A stretch of 25,775 bases of DNA from IMG/VR virus record IMGVR_UViG_3300007734_000518, positions 1 to 25,775 of that record. One strand, 5' to 3'. Positions within the stretch are counted from its first letter, which is position 1, and every line of letters begins with the position of its first letter. The translations under genes and the position numbers were made by a program. The notes under the pieces are model-generated. The model had not been told where the DNA came from and made no database searches. It worked only from the letters and a program-made list of their open reading frames with translations. Shown here in pieces: positions 6,851-15,029 of this stretch. Origin of the DNA: a virus.

Positions 6851-8100
6851 TGGCAATGCCAACCCTGGGAGTTTCTGTAGATTTTGCCAACGGCCCTGCC
6901 TTTGGCAATCCTCTTATTCTTGATGATCCATCAACGCCACTTGGCATTGGCATCTTGGCAGATACGGCTTCAGATGTTGTGGATGTTTCCAACATTACAC
7001 TCACCGCCTCAATTCGAAGAGGTCGCAATAGAATTCTGAACAAGTTTGAAGCAGGAAGTGCATCAGTTGTTCTTGAAGATTCCAATGGCGATTGGGTGCC
7101 AACAAATACCTCATCTCCTTATTACGGCAAACTTGTACCTCTTCGCAAAATACGCATATGGGCAGATTACAACTCAGTTCGGTACTACCTTTATTCAGGC
7201 TATATCACGAGCTATGACACCAACTTCAAGGTTGGCATTGAGCAAATCTCAACCGTAACCTTGCAATGTGTGGATGCATTCCGCCTTTTCTCCAATGTTG
7301 CAATCACAACCGTTGCAGGCACTTCGGCAGGGCAGACAACAGGTGAGCGGATGAATAACCTGCTTGATGTTCCTGCCTTCCCAACTTCAATGCGTGTGAT
7401 TGATACAGGAGACAGCACCGTTCAGGCAGACCCAGGCACCGAGCGCGACCTTCTCAACGCTTTGCAGACAATTGAAAACAGCGAATTCGGCGGTTTCTAC
7501 ATTGATCCTGAAGGCAATGCAACCTTCCTTTCACGCGATACTGTGGCACAAAAGGCTGATCAAACAGCCACAAACTTCTCCGATGATGGCACAGGAATCT
7601 CATACCAGGCAATTGACTTTGCCTACGATGACACCCTGATCTTCAACGATGTAACAGTCAACCGAGTCGGTGGCACAGCGCAGACGGTGCAGGATACAAG
7701 TAGCATTGAAACTTACTTTATCCACTCAGGAAAACGCGAAGGGTTATTGATCCAATCCGATGCTGAGTCTTTAGATCAGGCAACAATGATCCTTCAATCA
7801 CGCAAAGATGCTATTTTTCGCATTGACTCAATTGGGCTGAATTTGGCAGATGATACCGAAACGGCTCGAATTGTTGCAGGGTTGAGTTTAGATATATTTG
7901 ACCTGACCAACATCACCAAATCAACCCCAGGGTCAGGAAGTGTCACCCTTGAGCTATTCGTTCAGGGCGTTCAGCACGATATTACGACCAACACATGGAC
8001 AACAAAATTGTTCACGGCGGAGCCTATAATTCAGGCATTCATTTTAGATTCAATAACTCAAGGAATATTGGATGGCGCAAACTCTGTGCTTTCCTACTGA
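6850..8100 (+). CDS. Minor tail protein (tail-tip / distal-tail region)
   Basis: A 416-residue beta-rich protein directly after the tape measure, where distal-tail and baseplate-hub proteins lie. Residues about 45-60 (SNITLTASIRRGRNRILNKF) and the following SASVVLEDSNGDWVPTN segment are a pattern I associate with actinophage minor tail proteins that open with an 'SIRRGR' element. The middle part resembles hub domains (ERDLLNALQTIENSEFGGFY, then DPEGNATFLSRD). No hydrolase motif is seen. The start is ATG at 6850 or 6856; both give nearly the same protein. Confidence 0.7.
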   Translation: MAMPTLGVSVDFANGPAFGNPLILDDPSTPLGIGILADTASDVVDVSNITLTASIRRGRNRILNKFEAGSASVVLEDSNGDWVPTNTSSPYYGKLVPLRKIRIWADYNSVRYYLYSGYITSYDTNFKVGIEQISTVTLQCVDAFRLFSNVAITTVAGTSAGQTTGERMNNLLDVPAFPTSMRVIDTGDSTVQADPGTERDLLNALQTIENSEFGGFYIDPEGNATFLSRDTVAQKADQTATNFSDDGTGISYQAIDFAYDDTLIFNDVTVNRVGGTAQTVQDTSSIETYFIHSGKREGLLIQSDAESLDQATMILQSRKDAIFRIDSIGLNLADDTETARIVAGLSLDIFDLTNITKSTPGSGSVTLELFVQGVQHDITTNTWTTKLFTAEPIIQAFILDSITQGILDGANSVLSY

Positions 8101-8113
8101 TTAAGGAGCAATA

Positions 8114-8971
8114 ATGGCAAAACAGACATTCACAACAGGTCAAGTTTTGACCGCAGCACAAATGACATCGCTGCAACAAACTGCGATGTTGGGTGGAGCT
8201 GCAAGCGCAAAGACTGCTTCTTATGTGCTTGTCGCAGCCGATGCCGGTGATGCAATTACAATGAGCAATGCAGGTGCAACAACAATCACCGCAAACACAG
8301 GATTGTTTGCAACAGGTGACATTGTGACGATCATCAACATTGGCACAGGCACTTGCACCATTACGGCAGGAACGGCAACAGTTACAACTTCAGGTTCACT
8401 TGTTCTTGCTCAAAATCAAGGTGGCGTTCTTCGCTTCACAAGCCCAAGTGCCGCGATTTTCTTACAGTTTGCAACACCTGCATCGGGTGACATTGAAGGC
8501 GTAACCGCAGGCACAGGTTTGTCAGGTGGTGGCACTTCAGGAACGGTGACACTTTCAATCGCTTCTGCTCAATCAGATTTGGTCATCAAAGGATTTGAAG
8601 AAGATGTCAATGTTGTTGCAAGTGCTGCAACAGGCACAATCAACTTTGATGTTTCGACTGCATCGGTGTGGTATTACACATCCAATGCAACCGCCAACCA
8701 CACGCTGAACTTCCGCTATTCAAGCGGAGCAACCCTCAGCTCGGTTCTAGCAGTCGGCGATGCGATCACACTCGTATGGCTTAACACCAATGGATCAACC
8801 GCGTACTACCCAAATGTGATTCAGATTGATGGAAGCGCAGTAACACCAAAGGTGCCAGCAGCGATCAGCGCAGGAAATGCTTCTGCAATTGATGCCTATG
8901 TGTTCACGATCATCAAGACAGCAGCAACCCCGACATATACTGTCCTTGAGACACAGACGAAGTTTGCATAA
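8114..8971 (+). CDS. Tail-fibre-like structural protein
   Basis: A 285-residue protein with AAGGAG seven bases before the ATG. It is rich in Thr, Ala, Gly and Ser and low in charge, as tail-fibre and tip proteins tend to be. Residues about 133-154 contain a GVTAGTGLSGGGTSGTVTLS-type segment that recurs in many phage tail fibres as a beta-structured linker. The first 25 residues (FTTGQVLTAAQMTSLQQ) resemble the short helical start often seen in actinophage fibre proteins. It probably lies at the tail tip and contacts the host surface. No depolymerase signature is visible. Confidence 0.65.
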   Translation: MAKQTFTTGQVLTAAQMTSLQQTAMLGGAASAKTASYVLVAADAGDAITMSNAGATTITANTGLFATGDIVTIINIGTGTCTITAGTATVTTSGSLVLAQNQGGVLRFTSPSAAIFLQFATPASGDIEGVTAGTGLSGGGTSGTVTLSIASAQSDLVIKGFEEDVNVVASAATGTINFDVSTASVWYYTSNATANHTLNFRYSSGATLSSVLAVGDAITLVWLNTNGSTAYYPNVIQIDGSAVTPKVPAAISAGNASAIDAYVFTIIKTAATPTYTVLETQTKFA

Positions 8972-9564
8972 TGTCACCGATCACTTCAACATTGGCCAAC
9001 GGATCGGCGTATGGATATCGCACGCTTGCAGGTGGTGCAAATGGATCTTATGAGTCCATCGCTACTGCTACTGGTACTGGGTCATCTGCAACGATCACAT
9101 TCTCCAGCATTCCTAGCACTTACAAACACTTGCAAATTCGTGGAATAACAAGAACAACTACAACAACACCAGAACCTGGAAATACTTATTGGGATTTGAC
9201 AATAAATGGTGATACAGGAACTAATTATGCAACTCATAGAATAAATGGAGATGGAACCTCGGCAACTGCTTTAGGTTTAAGTGCACAAACAGTTGCTCGC
9301 ATTTATTCTCTAGGTTCTAGGGGTAGTGATACAAACAGAGTTGGTGCTGTTATTTTAGACATTATTGATTACGCTTCAACAACAAAAAATAAAACCATTA
9401 GGGCTATTGGCGGCATAGATACCAACGGTGCAAATAGTGAAATTTCTCTAACTAGCGGTTTATGGATAAACACTTCTGCAATTACTTCTATAACCATTAC
9501 TATTGGTTCTGGAAACTTTGCAACAAATTCAACCATCGCACTATACGGAATTAAGGGAGCGTAA
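8971..9564 (+). CDS. Adhesin-like tail protein, paralogue 1 of 3
   Basis: A 197-residue Ser/Thr/Gly-rich beta protein joined to the previous gene by TAATG. It shares with the next two gene products an N-terminal block (YESIAT, ATITFSSIPSTYKHLQIRG) and a C-terminal block (ITSITI...STIALYGIKGA), with an unrelated-looking centre. About 25 extra residues precede the common block (GSAYGYRTLAGGANG). The fold is probably a jelly-roll or carbohydrate-binding-like sandwich. The likely role is receptor contact or virion decoration; this is inferred from position and composition. Confidence 0.6.
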   Translation: MSPITSTLANGSAYGYRTLAGGANGSYESIATATGTGSSATITFSSIPSTYKHLQIRGITRTTTTTPEPGNTYWDLTINGDTGTNYATHRINGDGTSATALGLSAQTVARIYSLGSRGSDTNRVGAVILDIIDYASTTKNKTIRAIGGIDTNGANSEISLTSGLWINTSAITSITITIGSGNFATNSTIALYGIKGA

Positions 9565-10062
9565 ATGCCAACAACTTACGAGCCAATCGCTACCACTACT
9601 TTAGGTAGTGCTGCAGCAAGCATTACATTTTCCAGTATTGCAGGAACTTATACTGATTTAAGATTAGTATTTGTTTGCACTAATGTAAGCGGCGGTGACC
9701 AAGTTAAAATAACATTTAATGGAGTTACTGGAACCTCATATTCTTCTTTATATATGTATGGAGATGGAACTACAGCAGGGTCTGGAAGTGCTACAAACCA
9801 ACCAGAAATTAATGCAGCAGTTGGTGGTACTTCTACAACAATTCCAACTATGTATACAGCAGATATATTTTCTTATACTGGTTCTACAAATAAAACTTGT
9901 TTAGTTACTGGTAGTGAAGATAAAAATGGCAGTGGTTTAGTTAGCAGAACTGTTGGACTCTGGAGAAATACTGCTGCAATAACTTCAATAACAATTGCTA
10001 AATCAGGTGGCACTTACGCTATCGGCACAACCGCGACTCTGTATGGGATAAAAAATGCCTAG
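9565..10062 (+). CDS. Adhesin-like tail protein, paralogue 2 of 3
   Basis: A 165-residue protein beginning immediately after the previous stop. It has the same frame of blocks: YEPIATTTLGSAAASITFSSIAGTYTDLRLV at the N-terminus and AITSITI...TATLYGIKNA at the end. The coding sequence is visibly more AT-rich, with more TTA and ATA codons than the neighbouring structural genes, so it may have a separate recent history. The centre (residues 45-130) is the divergent region and would carry any specificity. No enzyme motif seen. Confidence 0.6.
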   Translation: MPTTYEPIATTTLGSAAASITFSSIAGTYTDLRLVFVCTNVSGGDQVKITFNGVTGTSYSSLYMYGDGTTAGSGSATNQPEINAAVGGTSTTIPTMYTADIFSYTGSTNKTCLVTGSEDKNGSGLVSRTVGLWRNTAAITSITIAKSGGTYAIGTTATLYGIKNA

Positions 10063-10570
10063 TACCTACACACTCATCTCATCCAATGTCCTTACATCTA
10101 GCGCAGCAAGCGTTACTTTTTCTGCTATTCCTAGCACTTATACGGATTTAGTTATCCGATGCTCAACTAGGTCAGATGTTAGCGGTGCGATTCTTGTTGA
10201 GTTAAACGGAGACACATCAACTATTTATTCAACTACCCGCCTTCGTGGTGATGGTTCGACTGCTAGCAGTGGTCGAACAAGTGCAGCTGCCAATCTATTC
10301 TTTGGTATCAATGTGCCTTCTACAAGCACATCGAATACATTTACAAGCCAAGAAATTTACATTCCTAACTATACTGTGGCTCAAAATAGAGCCAGTTCTA
10401 ACTTTTCAGTTAGAGAAAACAACTCCGCTTCGACTGACACGACTATAGATGTTAATGCTGGTTTATACACAAGCACTACTGCCATAACATCTATCAAGTT
10501 CCTGCACGGCAGCGCAAACAATTATGCAGCAGGATCATCTTTCTACTTATACGGCATCAAGAACTCATAA
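10055..10570 (+). CDS. Adhesin-like tail protein, paralogue 3 of 3
   Basis: A 171-residue protein that overlaps the previous gene by eight bases, with GGGAT upstream of its ATG. The shared blocks are YTLISSNVLTSSAASVTFS..IPSTYTDLVIR at the start and AITSIKF...SSFYLYGIKNS at the end. It is closest to paralogue 2 in layout. The LNGD and RGDG turns, also present as INGD and YGDG in the others, mark conserved loops. With the other two it forms a tandem set typical of a tail-tip adhesin region that changes by duplication and swapping. Confidence 0.6.
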   Translation: MPSTYTLISSNVLTSSAASVTFSAIPSTYTDLVIRCSTRSDVSGAILVELNGDTSTIYSTTRLRGDGSTASSGRTSAAANLFFGINVPSTSTSNTFTSQEIYIPNYTVAQNRASSNFSVRENNSASTDTTIDVNAGLYTSTTAITSIKFLHGSANNYAAGSSFYLYGIKNS

Positions 10571-10579
10571 GGAGCAACA

Positions 10580-10804
10580 ATGACAACAGCAATCGAAATC
10601 AACTGCGAAACAGGCGAGGTTATCGAGCGTCCTTTGACAGCCGATGAAATCGCAGCCAATGAAGCAGCAGCGGCACAGGCAGAGGCAGACCGCCTAGCAG
10701 CGGAGGCAGAGGCGGCAGCCAAGGCAGCAGCCAAAGCCTCTGCCCAAGCAAAACTTGCAACTCTAGGCTTGACCGCCGATGAGATTGCAGCACTTCTCGG
10801 ATAA
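10580..10804 (+). CDS. Small Ala/Glu-rich coiled-coil protein after the tail fibres
   Basis: Seventy-four residues with AAGGAGCAACA before the ATG. After ETGEVIERPLTADEIA it is an almost continuous Ala/Glu/Lys helix (residues 27-60) and ends ATLGLTADEIAALLG. The LTADEIA motif occurs at both ends. Short proteins of this type commonly follow tail-fibre genes in many phages, where they are assembly factors or minor tip components. The exact role is unknown. Confidence 0.65.
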   Translation: MTTAIEINCETGEVIERPLTADEIAANEAAAAQAEADRLAAEAEAAAKAAAKASAQAKLATLGLTADEIAALLG

Positions 10805-10831
10805 CTTTCCCCTCACAATCAAGGAGCAACA

Positions 10832-11086
10832 ATGGGCATCTCCACCCGTCAAGTCACCGTCACGACATCGCCAACGGCGCTCGTTGACGCGACGCAAGAA
10901 GCGGAGATGGTTTATCTTCATAGCTCAAGCGGCCAATGCTTTATCGGCAACAGCGATGTGACAACGGCAACCGGATACCGAATGGACAACGGAGACAAAC
11001 TCACCATTGAAAATAAAGCAAACGGAATTTGGGCGATCACATCAGCAGGAACCGTGACGATGATGGTATTGGCAATCGGAAAGTGA
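10832..11086 (+). CDS. Small virion-associated beta protein (84 aa), unknown
   Basis: Begins with the same AAGGAGCAACA-ATG leader as the previous gene, implying matching late expression. The sequence is beta-rich with a YLHSSSGQCFIGNSDVTTATGY-type centre, similar to short phage proteins that decorate virion surfaces or follow fibre genes. Its last bases overlap the start of the membrane protein gene (GTGA). No function can be assigned. Confidence 0.6.
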   Translation: MGISTRQVTVTTSPTALVDATQEAEMVYLHSSSGQCFIGNSDVTTATGYRMDNGDKLTIENKANGIWAITSAGTVTMMVLAIGK

Positions 11087-11283
11087 CAGCGCAGGATTGG
11101 GCGGCTCTTGCCGTTGCACTCATCACCATTGTCGGAGCATTTGCAACGGCGGTTCGATGGTTGGTCAAGCATTACTTGGCAGAGTTGAAACCTAATGGCG
11201 GTTCAAGTGTCAAAGATTCCGTTGCGCGACTAGAACGACAGGTTGAAGAGATTTATCGCATTCTTCTTTCAAATAGCAAATAG
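11083..11283 (+). CDS. Small membrane protein, holin candidate 1
   Basis: Sixty-six residues from a GTG that overlaps the previous stop (GTGA). One hydrophobic segment spans about residues 7-28 (WAALAVALITIVGAFATAV), followed by WLVKHYL and a C-terminal coiled coil (SVARLERQVEEIYRIL). Longer in-frame starts upstream would run through the preceding gene and carry charged residues, so I reject them. The layout (one membrane segment plus cytoplasmic coiled coil, directly before the endolysin) fits a class III-like holin or a holin-associated protein. Confidence 0.65.
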   Translation: MTAQDWAALAVALITIVGAFATAVRWLVKHYLAELKPNGGSSVKDSVARLERQVEEIYRILLSNSK

Positions 11284-11292
11284 GGGAACACA

Positions 11293-11796
11293 ATGTCAGC
11301 ACAACTCAAAGCATTTCTTGACATAGCTCGTGGCGAAGAGGGTTTCATTGAAGGCCCTGCTGAAAATCAAACTCACTATCAAAAGGCAAACCAACCGTGG
11401 TGCGGTGCCTTCGTCAATTGGGTGGCAAAGAAGGCAAAAGTCACATCCATTCCCAACTGCACCTTTACCCCGTCAGGGGCGCAGGCGTTCCAGGCAAAGG
11501 GCAAGTGGCAAGATGCCGAAACTGCCACGCCAATGCCAGGTGACATCGCCTTCTTTGATTTCCCATCAGATAATGTTGACAGGATTTCTCATGTTGGCAT
11601 CGTCTTGCAGGTTCGAGATGATGGAACTGTCGTGACAATTGAGGGCAACACGGCACCTGATAAGAAGGGCGATCAGCGTAACGGTGGTCAAGTATGCCGT
11701 AAGGTTCGCGCCTATAAGACAAAGAATCGGGGCAAACTCAAGCCATCCTTGCCTGTGTTCATCGTTGGATTCGGCAAGCCTACTTTTAAGGAGTAA
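11293..11796 (+). CDS. Endolysin, CHAP-domain cysteine peptidase/amidase
   Basis: A 167-residue single-domain peptidoglycan hydrolase. The catalytic Cys is C37 in PWCGAFVNW, the His is H100 in RISHVGIV and the third residue is N119 in TIEGNT, in the order of CHAP domains. The MPGDIAFFDF segment before the His is also typical. There is no signal peptide, so release to the wall needs a holin; small membrane proteins lie on both sides. No separate cell-wall-binding domain is visible, apart from a short basic tail (RAYKTKNRGKLK). Confidence 0.9.
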   Translation: MSAQLKAFLDIARGEEGFIEGPAENQTHYQKANQPWCGAFVNWVAKKAKVTSIPNCTFTPSGAQAFQAKGKWQDAETATPMPGDIAFFDFPSDNVDRISHVGIVLQVRDDGTVVTIEGNTAPDKKGDQRNGGQVCRKVRAYKTKNRGKLKPSLPVFIVGFGKPTFKE

Positions 11797-11798
11797 TG

Positions 11799-11996
11799 AT
11801 GTTGGACAAAGTAAAAATTGAAGCAGTCGTAAAGACTTACCTGCGAGCAGCAGTTGCAGCAGTTGCAGCTTTATATCTTGCAGACCCAAATCAACCTGTG
11901 AAGAATTATTTGGTAGCAGGATTGGCAGCAGTTGCCGGCCCTGTATTGAAGGCGCTTGATTCCAAGTCAACCGAATTTGGTCGAGGAAGCAAGTAA
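11799..11996 (+). CDS. Small membrane protein, holin candidate 2
   Basis: Sixty-five residues with two hydrophobic Ala/Val-rich segments (about 15-28 and 37-52) separated by a short polar turn (DPNQPVKN), and a charged C-terminus, as in two-segment holins. AAGGAG lies five bases before the ATG at 11799; an ATG at 11796 overlaps the endolysin stop but sits too close to it. With the membrane protein on the other side of the endolysin it would make a holin/antiholin or holin/accessory pair. Which is which cannot be told. Confidence 0.6.
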   Translation: MLDKVKIEAVVKTYLRAAVAAVAALYLADPNQPVKNYLVAGLAAVAGPVLKALDSKSTEFGRGSK

Positions 11997-11999
11997 GCC

Positions 12000-12269
12000 A
12001 TGAACCGGGGGGAAATCTTAGATGAGGCAAAACGCCTCACACATACTGATCGTCAAAAAAACTATGGATCACCGTATGTAAATCACAAGCGCATCGCCGA
12101 CCTGTGGAGTGTGTATCTTGAAACTGAGATAACACCTTCACAGGTCGCTTTGTGTTTATGCCTTGTTAAAATAGCTCGGTTGATTGAGACACCTGACCAT
12201 GAGGATTCATTCATAGACTTGGCAGCATATGCCTCAATTGCAGGGGAGATTGAATCACGATGGAAATGA
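12000..12269 (+). CDS. DUF6378 family protein (MazG-like helical fold suspected)
   Basis: Eighty-nine residues carrying the family signature: ILDEAKRLTHTDRQKNYG near the start, the helix LWSVYL, ITPSQVALCLCLVKIARL in the middle and DSFIDLAAYASIAGEI at the end. Such proteins are frequent in phages of Actinobacteria and are sometimes mislabelled as nucleotide kinases. The all-helical layout and conserved Glu/Asp/Lys positions suggest a nucleotide-binding or NTP-pyrophosphohydrolase-like protein, but activity is not established. It opens the glycosylation gene group. Confidence 0.75.
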   Translation: MNRGEILDEAKRLTHTDRQKNYGSPYVNHKRIADLWSVYLETEITPSQVALCLCLVKIARLIETPDHEDSFIDLAAYASIAGEIESRWK

Positions 12270-12928
12270 TCACACTTGTTCCAACTCGTGGCAGACCACA
12301 AAATGCCGTTGAACTTCTTGCGTGCCATGATGACCTTTCATCTGCCTCACGCTTGCTTTTCATCGTAGATTATGACGATCCAAAGGCAGATGAATATGTC
12401 TTTGAATTAGGCGATGATTATGTAATCACCTGCAACAATGATTCACGCGGTATGGCAAAGCCACTCAATTATGTGGCGCACAAATATGCCGACAAATACA
12501 AGTATTTCGCCTTCGTAGGCGATGACCACCGCCCACGCACCGCCGATTGGGATGCACTCTTGATCGCGGCATTGCAAAAGGCACCGTCACTTGCCTATGG
12601 CAATGACCTACTTCAAGGCAAGCGCCTTCCAACGATGGTTGCAATGACATCAGATATTGTCGCAGCACTTGGCGGAATGGTGCCACCGAATATGAAGCAT
12701 CTCTACCTTGACAACTTTTGGAAGAAATTGGGCGAGGATTTAGGCTCTTTGACTTACCTTGAAGATGTCATCATTGAGCATATGCATCCCGTTGCAGGAA
12801 AAGCTGAGTGGGATGAAGGATATGTCGCAGTCAATGCACAGGAAGTTTATTCTGCCGATGCTCTTGCGTACAAGAATTATATTGAGTCTGAAGGCTACGA
12901 GGTTTTGCTCAAGAAACTACGCCGATGA
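12260..12928 (+). CDS. Glycosyltransferase-like protein, GT-A fold
   Basis: A 222-residue protein overlapping the previous gene by ten bases. The N-terminus ITLVPTRGRP is a common opening of GT2-type enzymes, and FAFVGDDHRP (residues 83-92) is the acidic loop that would bind the metal and donor. YLEDVIIEHMHP later in the protein matches the usual late His-containing element. The donor and acceptor are unknown. It is followed by a second glycosyltransferase and a sugar-nucleotide epimerase in tight overlap, indicating one pathway acting on the virion or the host surface. Confidence 0.75.
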   Translation: MEMITLVPTRGRPQNAVELLACHDDLSSASRLLFIVDYDDPKADEYVFELGDDYVITCNNDSRGMAKPLNYVAHKYADKYKYFAFVGDDHRPRTADWDALLIAALQKAPSLAYGNDLLQGKRLPTMVAMTSDIVAALGGMVPPNMKHLYLDNFWKKLGEDLGSLTYLEDVIIEHMHPVAGKAEWDEGYVAVNAQEVYSADALAYKNYIESEGYEVLLKKLRR

Positions 12929-13650
12929 GACAGGCAATTGCATTCTCACTTTATGGGTCAGATTTGCGGTACTGCGTTGGAGCAATCAAGAACGCCATCA
13001 TCGCTCAACAGATTTTGGATGATGAATACGAGTTGGTCTTTTTTGTAGGCGCATCGGTTCCACCCTGGGTGATTTCAACCCTGCGCCTGTTTAGCAATGT
13101 TCAAATCATTCAGACAGATGCACCTGAAGATCACACAGCCAAGTTATGGCGATTTCTTGCCTGTGAATTAGATTATGACTTTGTTGCCTTCCGTGATGCC
13201 GATGCTCGCCTGTCTTTGCGTGAATTAAACGCTCACGAGGAATTTCTTGACTCAGGTCTTGATGCTCACATCATGAAAGACCACCCCATCGGTCACAATT
13301 ATCCGATCAATGCAGGTATGTTCACAGTTCGCTGCGCCTTGTTCAAGGACATCCGCGCCTTGATTGAATCGGTTGAGATTTCAGACTATTACACCCAAGA
13401 TCAAGACTTCTTGCGAAATATGATTTACCCAAGAATCCAATTTTCCTGCCTTGTTCATGACGAGTTCTACGACACCGAGGTTGAGGGCAAATCCCTTCGC
13501 AAGCCATATCTGCTTGAACCTGTCAATCAAGTAAGTCACATTGGCGCAGCTCTTGATGAGAATGATAAGTTTATCTTCGCTATTGATCAACAAAAATCCA
13601 TCGCCCTGACAGGTGATGACAAATATCAATATGAATGGGGGATGGAATGA
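12925..13650 (+). CDS. Glycosyltransferase-like protein with DAD motif
   Basis: A 241-residue protein starting at an ATGA overlap. The DYDFVAFRDADARLSLRE segment (residues 83-100, DAD at 91-93) is a DxD metal site, and NAGMFTVR further on is the usual segment after the acceptor pocket. DQDFLRNMIYP may be the late acidic element. The sequence resembles bacterial GT-A enzymes acting on surface polysaccharide, although no named family is certain. It lies between another glycosyltransferase and an epimerase. Confidence 0.7.
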   Translation: MRQAIAFSLYGSDLRYCVGAIKNAIIAQQILDDEYELVFFVGASVPPWVISTLRLFSNVQIIQTDAPEDHTAKLWRFLACELDYDFVAFRDADARLSLRELNAHEEFLDSGLDAHIMKDHPIGHNYPINAGMFTVRCALFKDIRALIESVEISDYYTQDQDFLRNMIYPRIQFSCLVHDEFYDTEVEGKSLRKPYLLEPVNQVSHIGAALDENDKFIFAIDQQKSIALTGDDKYQYEWGME

Positions 13651-14510
13651 AAATTCTGATCACAGGTGATGCCGGTTTTGTTGGGCGTGCCTTTCATCGC
13701 GCACTTGATGACAAAAATCACGAGATTACAGGCATTGATTTAGTCAATGGCAAAGAGGTTCGACACTTCTTTGCTACCGACACCACTCAGTTTGATGTGG
13801 TGATTCACCTGGCGGCAATTGTCGGTGGGCGAATGACCATTGAGGGAAATCCATTGTCAGTTGCCTCTGACCTTGCCATTGATGCAGATATGTTTCAATG
13901 GGCGTTGAAAACTCGTCCGAAGCACATTGTCTATTTCTCATCATCTGCGGCTTATCCGATTTTCTTGCAGAAACTTGCCTACCAACAAAAATTGCGTGAA
14001 ATTGACATCAATCTTGAACATATCAGAACACCTGACTTCACCTATGGTTGGGCAAAGTTGTCAGGTGAAATGCTTGCCTCTTATGCACGAGCTGAAGGTT
14101 TGAAGGTCAGCGTTCTTCGACCATTTAGCGGATACGGTTCAGATCAGGCACTTGATTACCCATTCCCATCCTTTATTGAACGAGCAAAGCGCAAGGCAGA
14201 CCCATTTGAAGTGTGGGGCGCAGGAACTCAGGTGCGAGATTTTGTCCACATTGATGATGTTGTTGGGGCAACCTTTGCAGCAGTCACAAACGATGTTGGA
14301 GTAATGAACATCTGTTCAGGCAGACCAACCTCTTTCATTGAGTTGGCAGAGATGGTCATGTTGCAAGCAGGTTATCTTGCACCCATTAAGACCAATTTGA
14401 ACGCACCTGTTGGCGTTGAATACAGAGTCGGCGATCCGACTTGGATGTTGCAAAACTATGAACCAAAGATTTCTCTTGAAGAAGGCATTGCTCGCGCACT
14501 TGCCTCATAA
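13647..14510 (+). CDS. NAD(P)-dependent sugar-nucleotide epimerase/dehydratase (extended SDR)
   Basis: A 287-residue enzyme with the extended SDR set: GDAGFVG (7-13) for the dinucleotide, HLAAIVGG, SSSAAYP (98-104), catalytic Y133 and K137 in TYGWAKLSGE, and RDFVHIDDVV near the C-terminus. It would change a nucleotide-linked hexose (epimerisation, or epimerisation plus reduction as in GDP-fucose synthase). I prefer the ATG at 13647, which overlaps the previous stop (ATGA) and is preceded by GGGGGA; an in-frame ATG at 13635 is also possible. It probably supplies the donor for the adjacent transferases. It is the last gene before a strong terminator. Confidence 0.85.
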   Translation: MKILITGDAGFVGRAFHRALDDKNHEITGIDLVNGKEVRHFFATDTTQFDVVIHLAAIVGGRMTIEGNPLSVASDLAIDADMFQWALKTRPKHIVYFSSSAAYPIFLQKLAYQQKLREIDINLEHIRTPDFTYGWAKLSGEMLASYARAEGLKVSVLRPFSGYGSDQALDYPFPSFIERAKRKADPFEVWGAGTQVRDFVHIDDVVGATFAAVTNDVGVMNICSGRPTSFIELAEMVMLQAGYLAPIKTNLNAPVGVEYRVGDPTWMLQNYEPKISLEEGIARALAS

Positions 14511-14560
14511 GAAATCCCCCTCACCATCTTGTCGGTCATGGTGAGGGGGATTTCTTTGTC
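14511..14560. terminator. Strong rho-independent terminator, bidirectional
   Basis: A perfect 17-bp inverted repeat (14511-14527 with 14538-14554) with a 10-base loop begins immediately after the epimerase stop; T-rich bases (TTTGTCTTTG) follow. It separates the late plus-strand transcript from the convergent minus-strand operon. A shorter A-rich flank on the other side allows it to stop minus-strand transcription too. Confidence 0.9.
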
Positions 14561-14570
14561 TTTGTGTGAC

Positions 14571-15029
14571 TTAAATATATTCCATCATCGGTGCAGGTTG
14601 AATGTCTTTGATTACCTCATAGAACTTGCCTGACTCGTGCAATGATCCTGCACCCACGACATATCCATTGTGCTTAATGTCAACACCTTCACGCAATTTG
14701 CCTTTGAATTTGGCATCTTGTGGTGCGGTGTAATACAGATGCAAGCCATCGCCTGTTGCGACTGTGAAGGTGTCAAGGTTGAGACCATCTGTTGTTCCAC
14801 CATTGCGGAAATCAATGTCAAAGACAACCAATGATGAAGGCGCACAAGCGATGCCAATGTTGAGCATCGGTGCGCGAGTGAACCACTTCTCAATCTCTTC
14901 AATGTCAGTTGTTGCAGATTTGTACCCATTCTTTGCAATAGGAAAGAAAGGTGTCTTTTGATAAGGTGCAACAGGCAAGATGTGCCAACCCTTTTCAGCG
15001 AAGGCAATGGCGGTGTCAGCTTTTGTCAT
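14571..15029 (-). CDS. Stand-alone PrimPol domain (bifunctional primase-polymerase, N-terminal type)
   Basis: A 152-residue protein comprising only the catalytic domain of the primase-polymerase family (PF09250 type). Seen: AEKGWHILPVAPYQKTP at the start, the metal-binding VVFDID (D71, D73), GDGLHLYY with H97, and VDIKHNGYVVGAGS after it. No helicase or C-terminal domain follows. AAGGAT precedes the ATG, which overlaps the stop of the upstream ribbon-helix-helix gene (ATGA). A second PrimPol-like domain is fused to the helicase at 21471-23543, so this copy may act separately, for example in lesion bypass, repriming or interference. That role is inferred. Confidence 0.85.
   Translation of the reverse strand: MTKADTAIAFAEKGWHILPVAPYQKTPFFPIAKNGYKSATTDIEEIEKWFTRAPMLNIGIACAPSSLVVFDIDFRNGGTTDGLNLDTFTVATGDGLHLYYTAPQDAKFKGKLREGVDIKHNGYVVGAGSLHESGKFYEVIKDIQPAPMMEYI

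Noticed and set aside
8971-10570. A diversity-generating retroelement acting on the adhesin paralogues
   Set aside because: There is no reverse transcriptase gene in the window and no near-identical template repeat with A-specific substitutions was seen.
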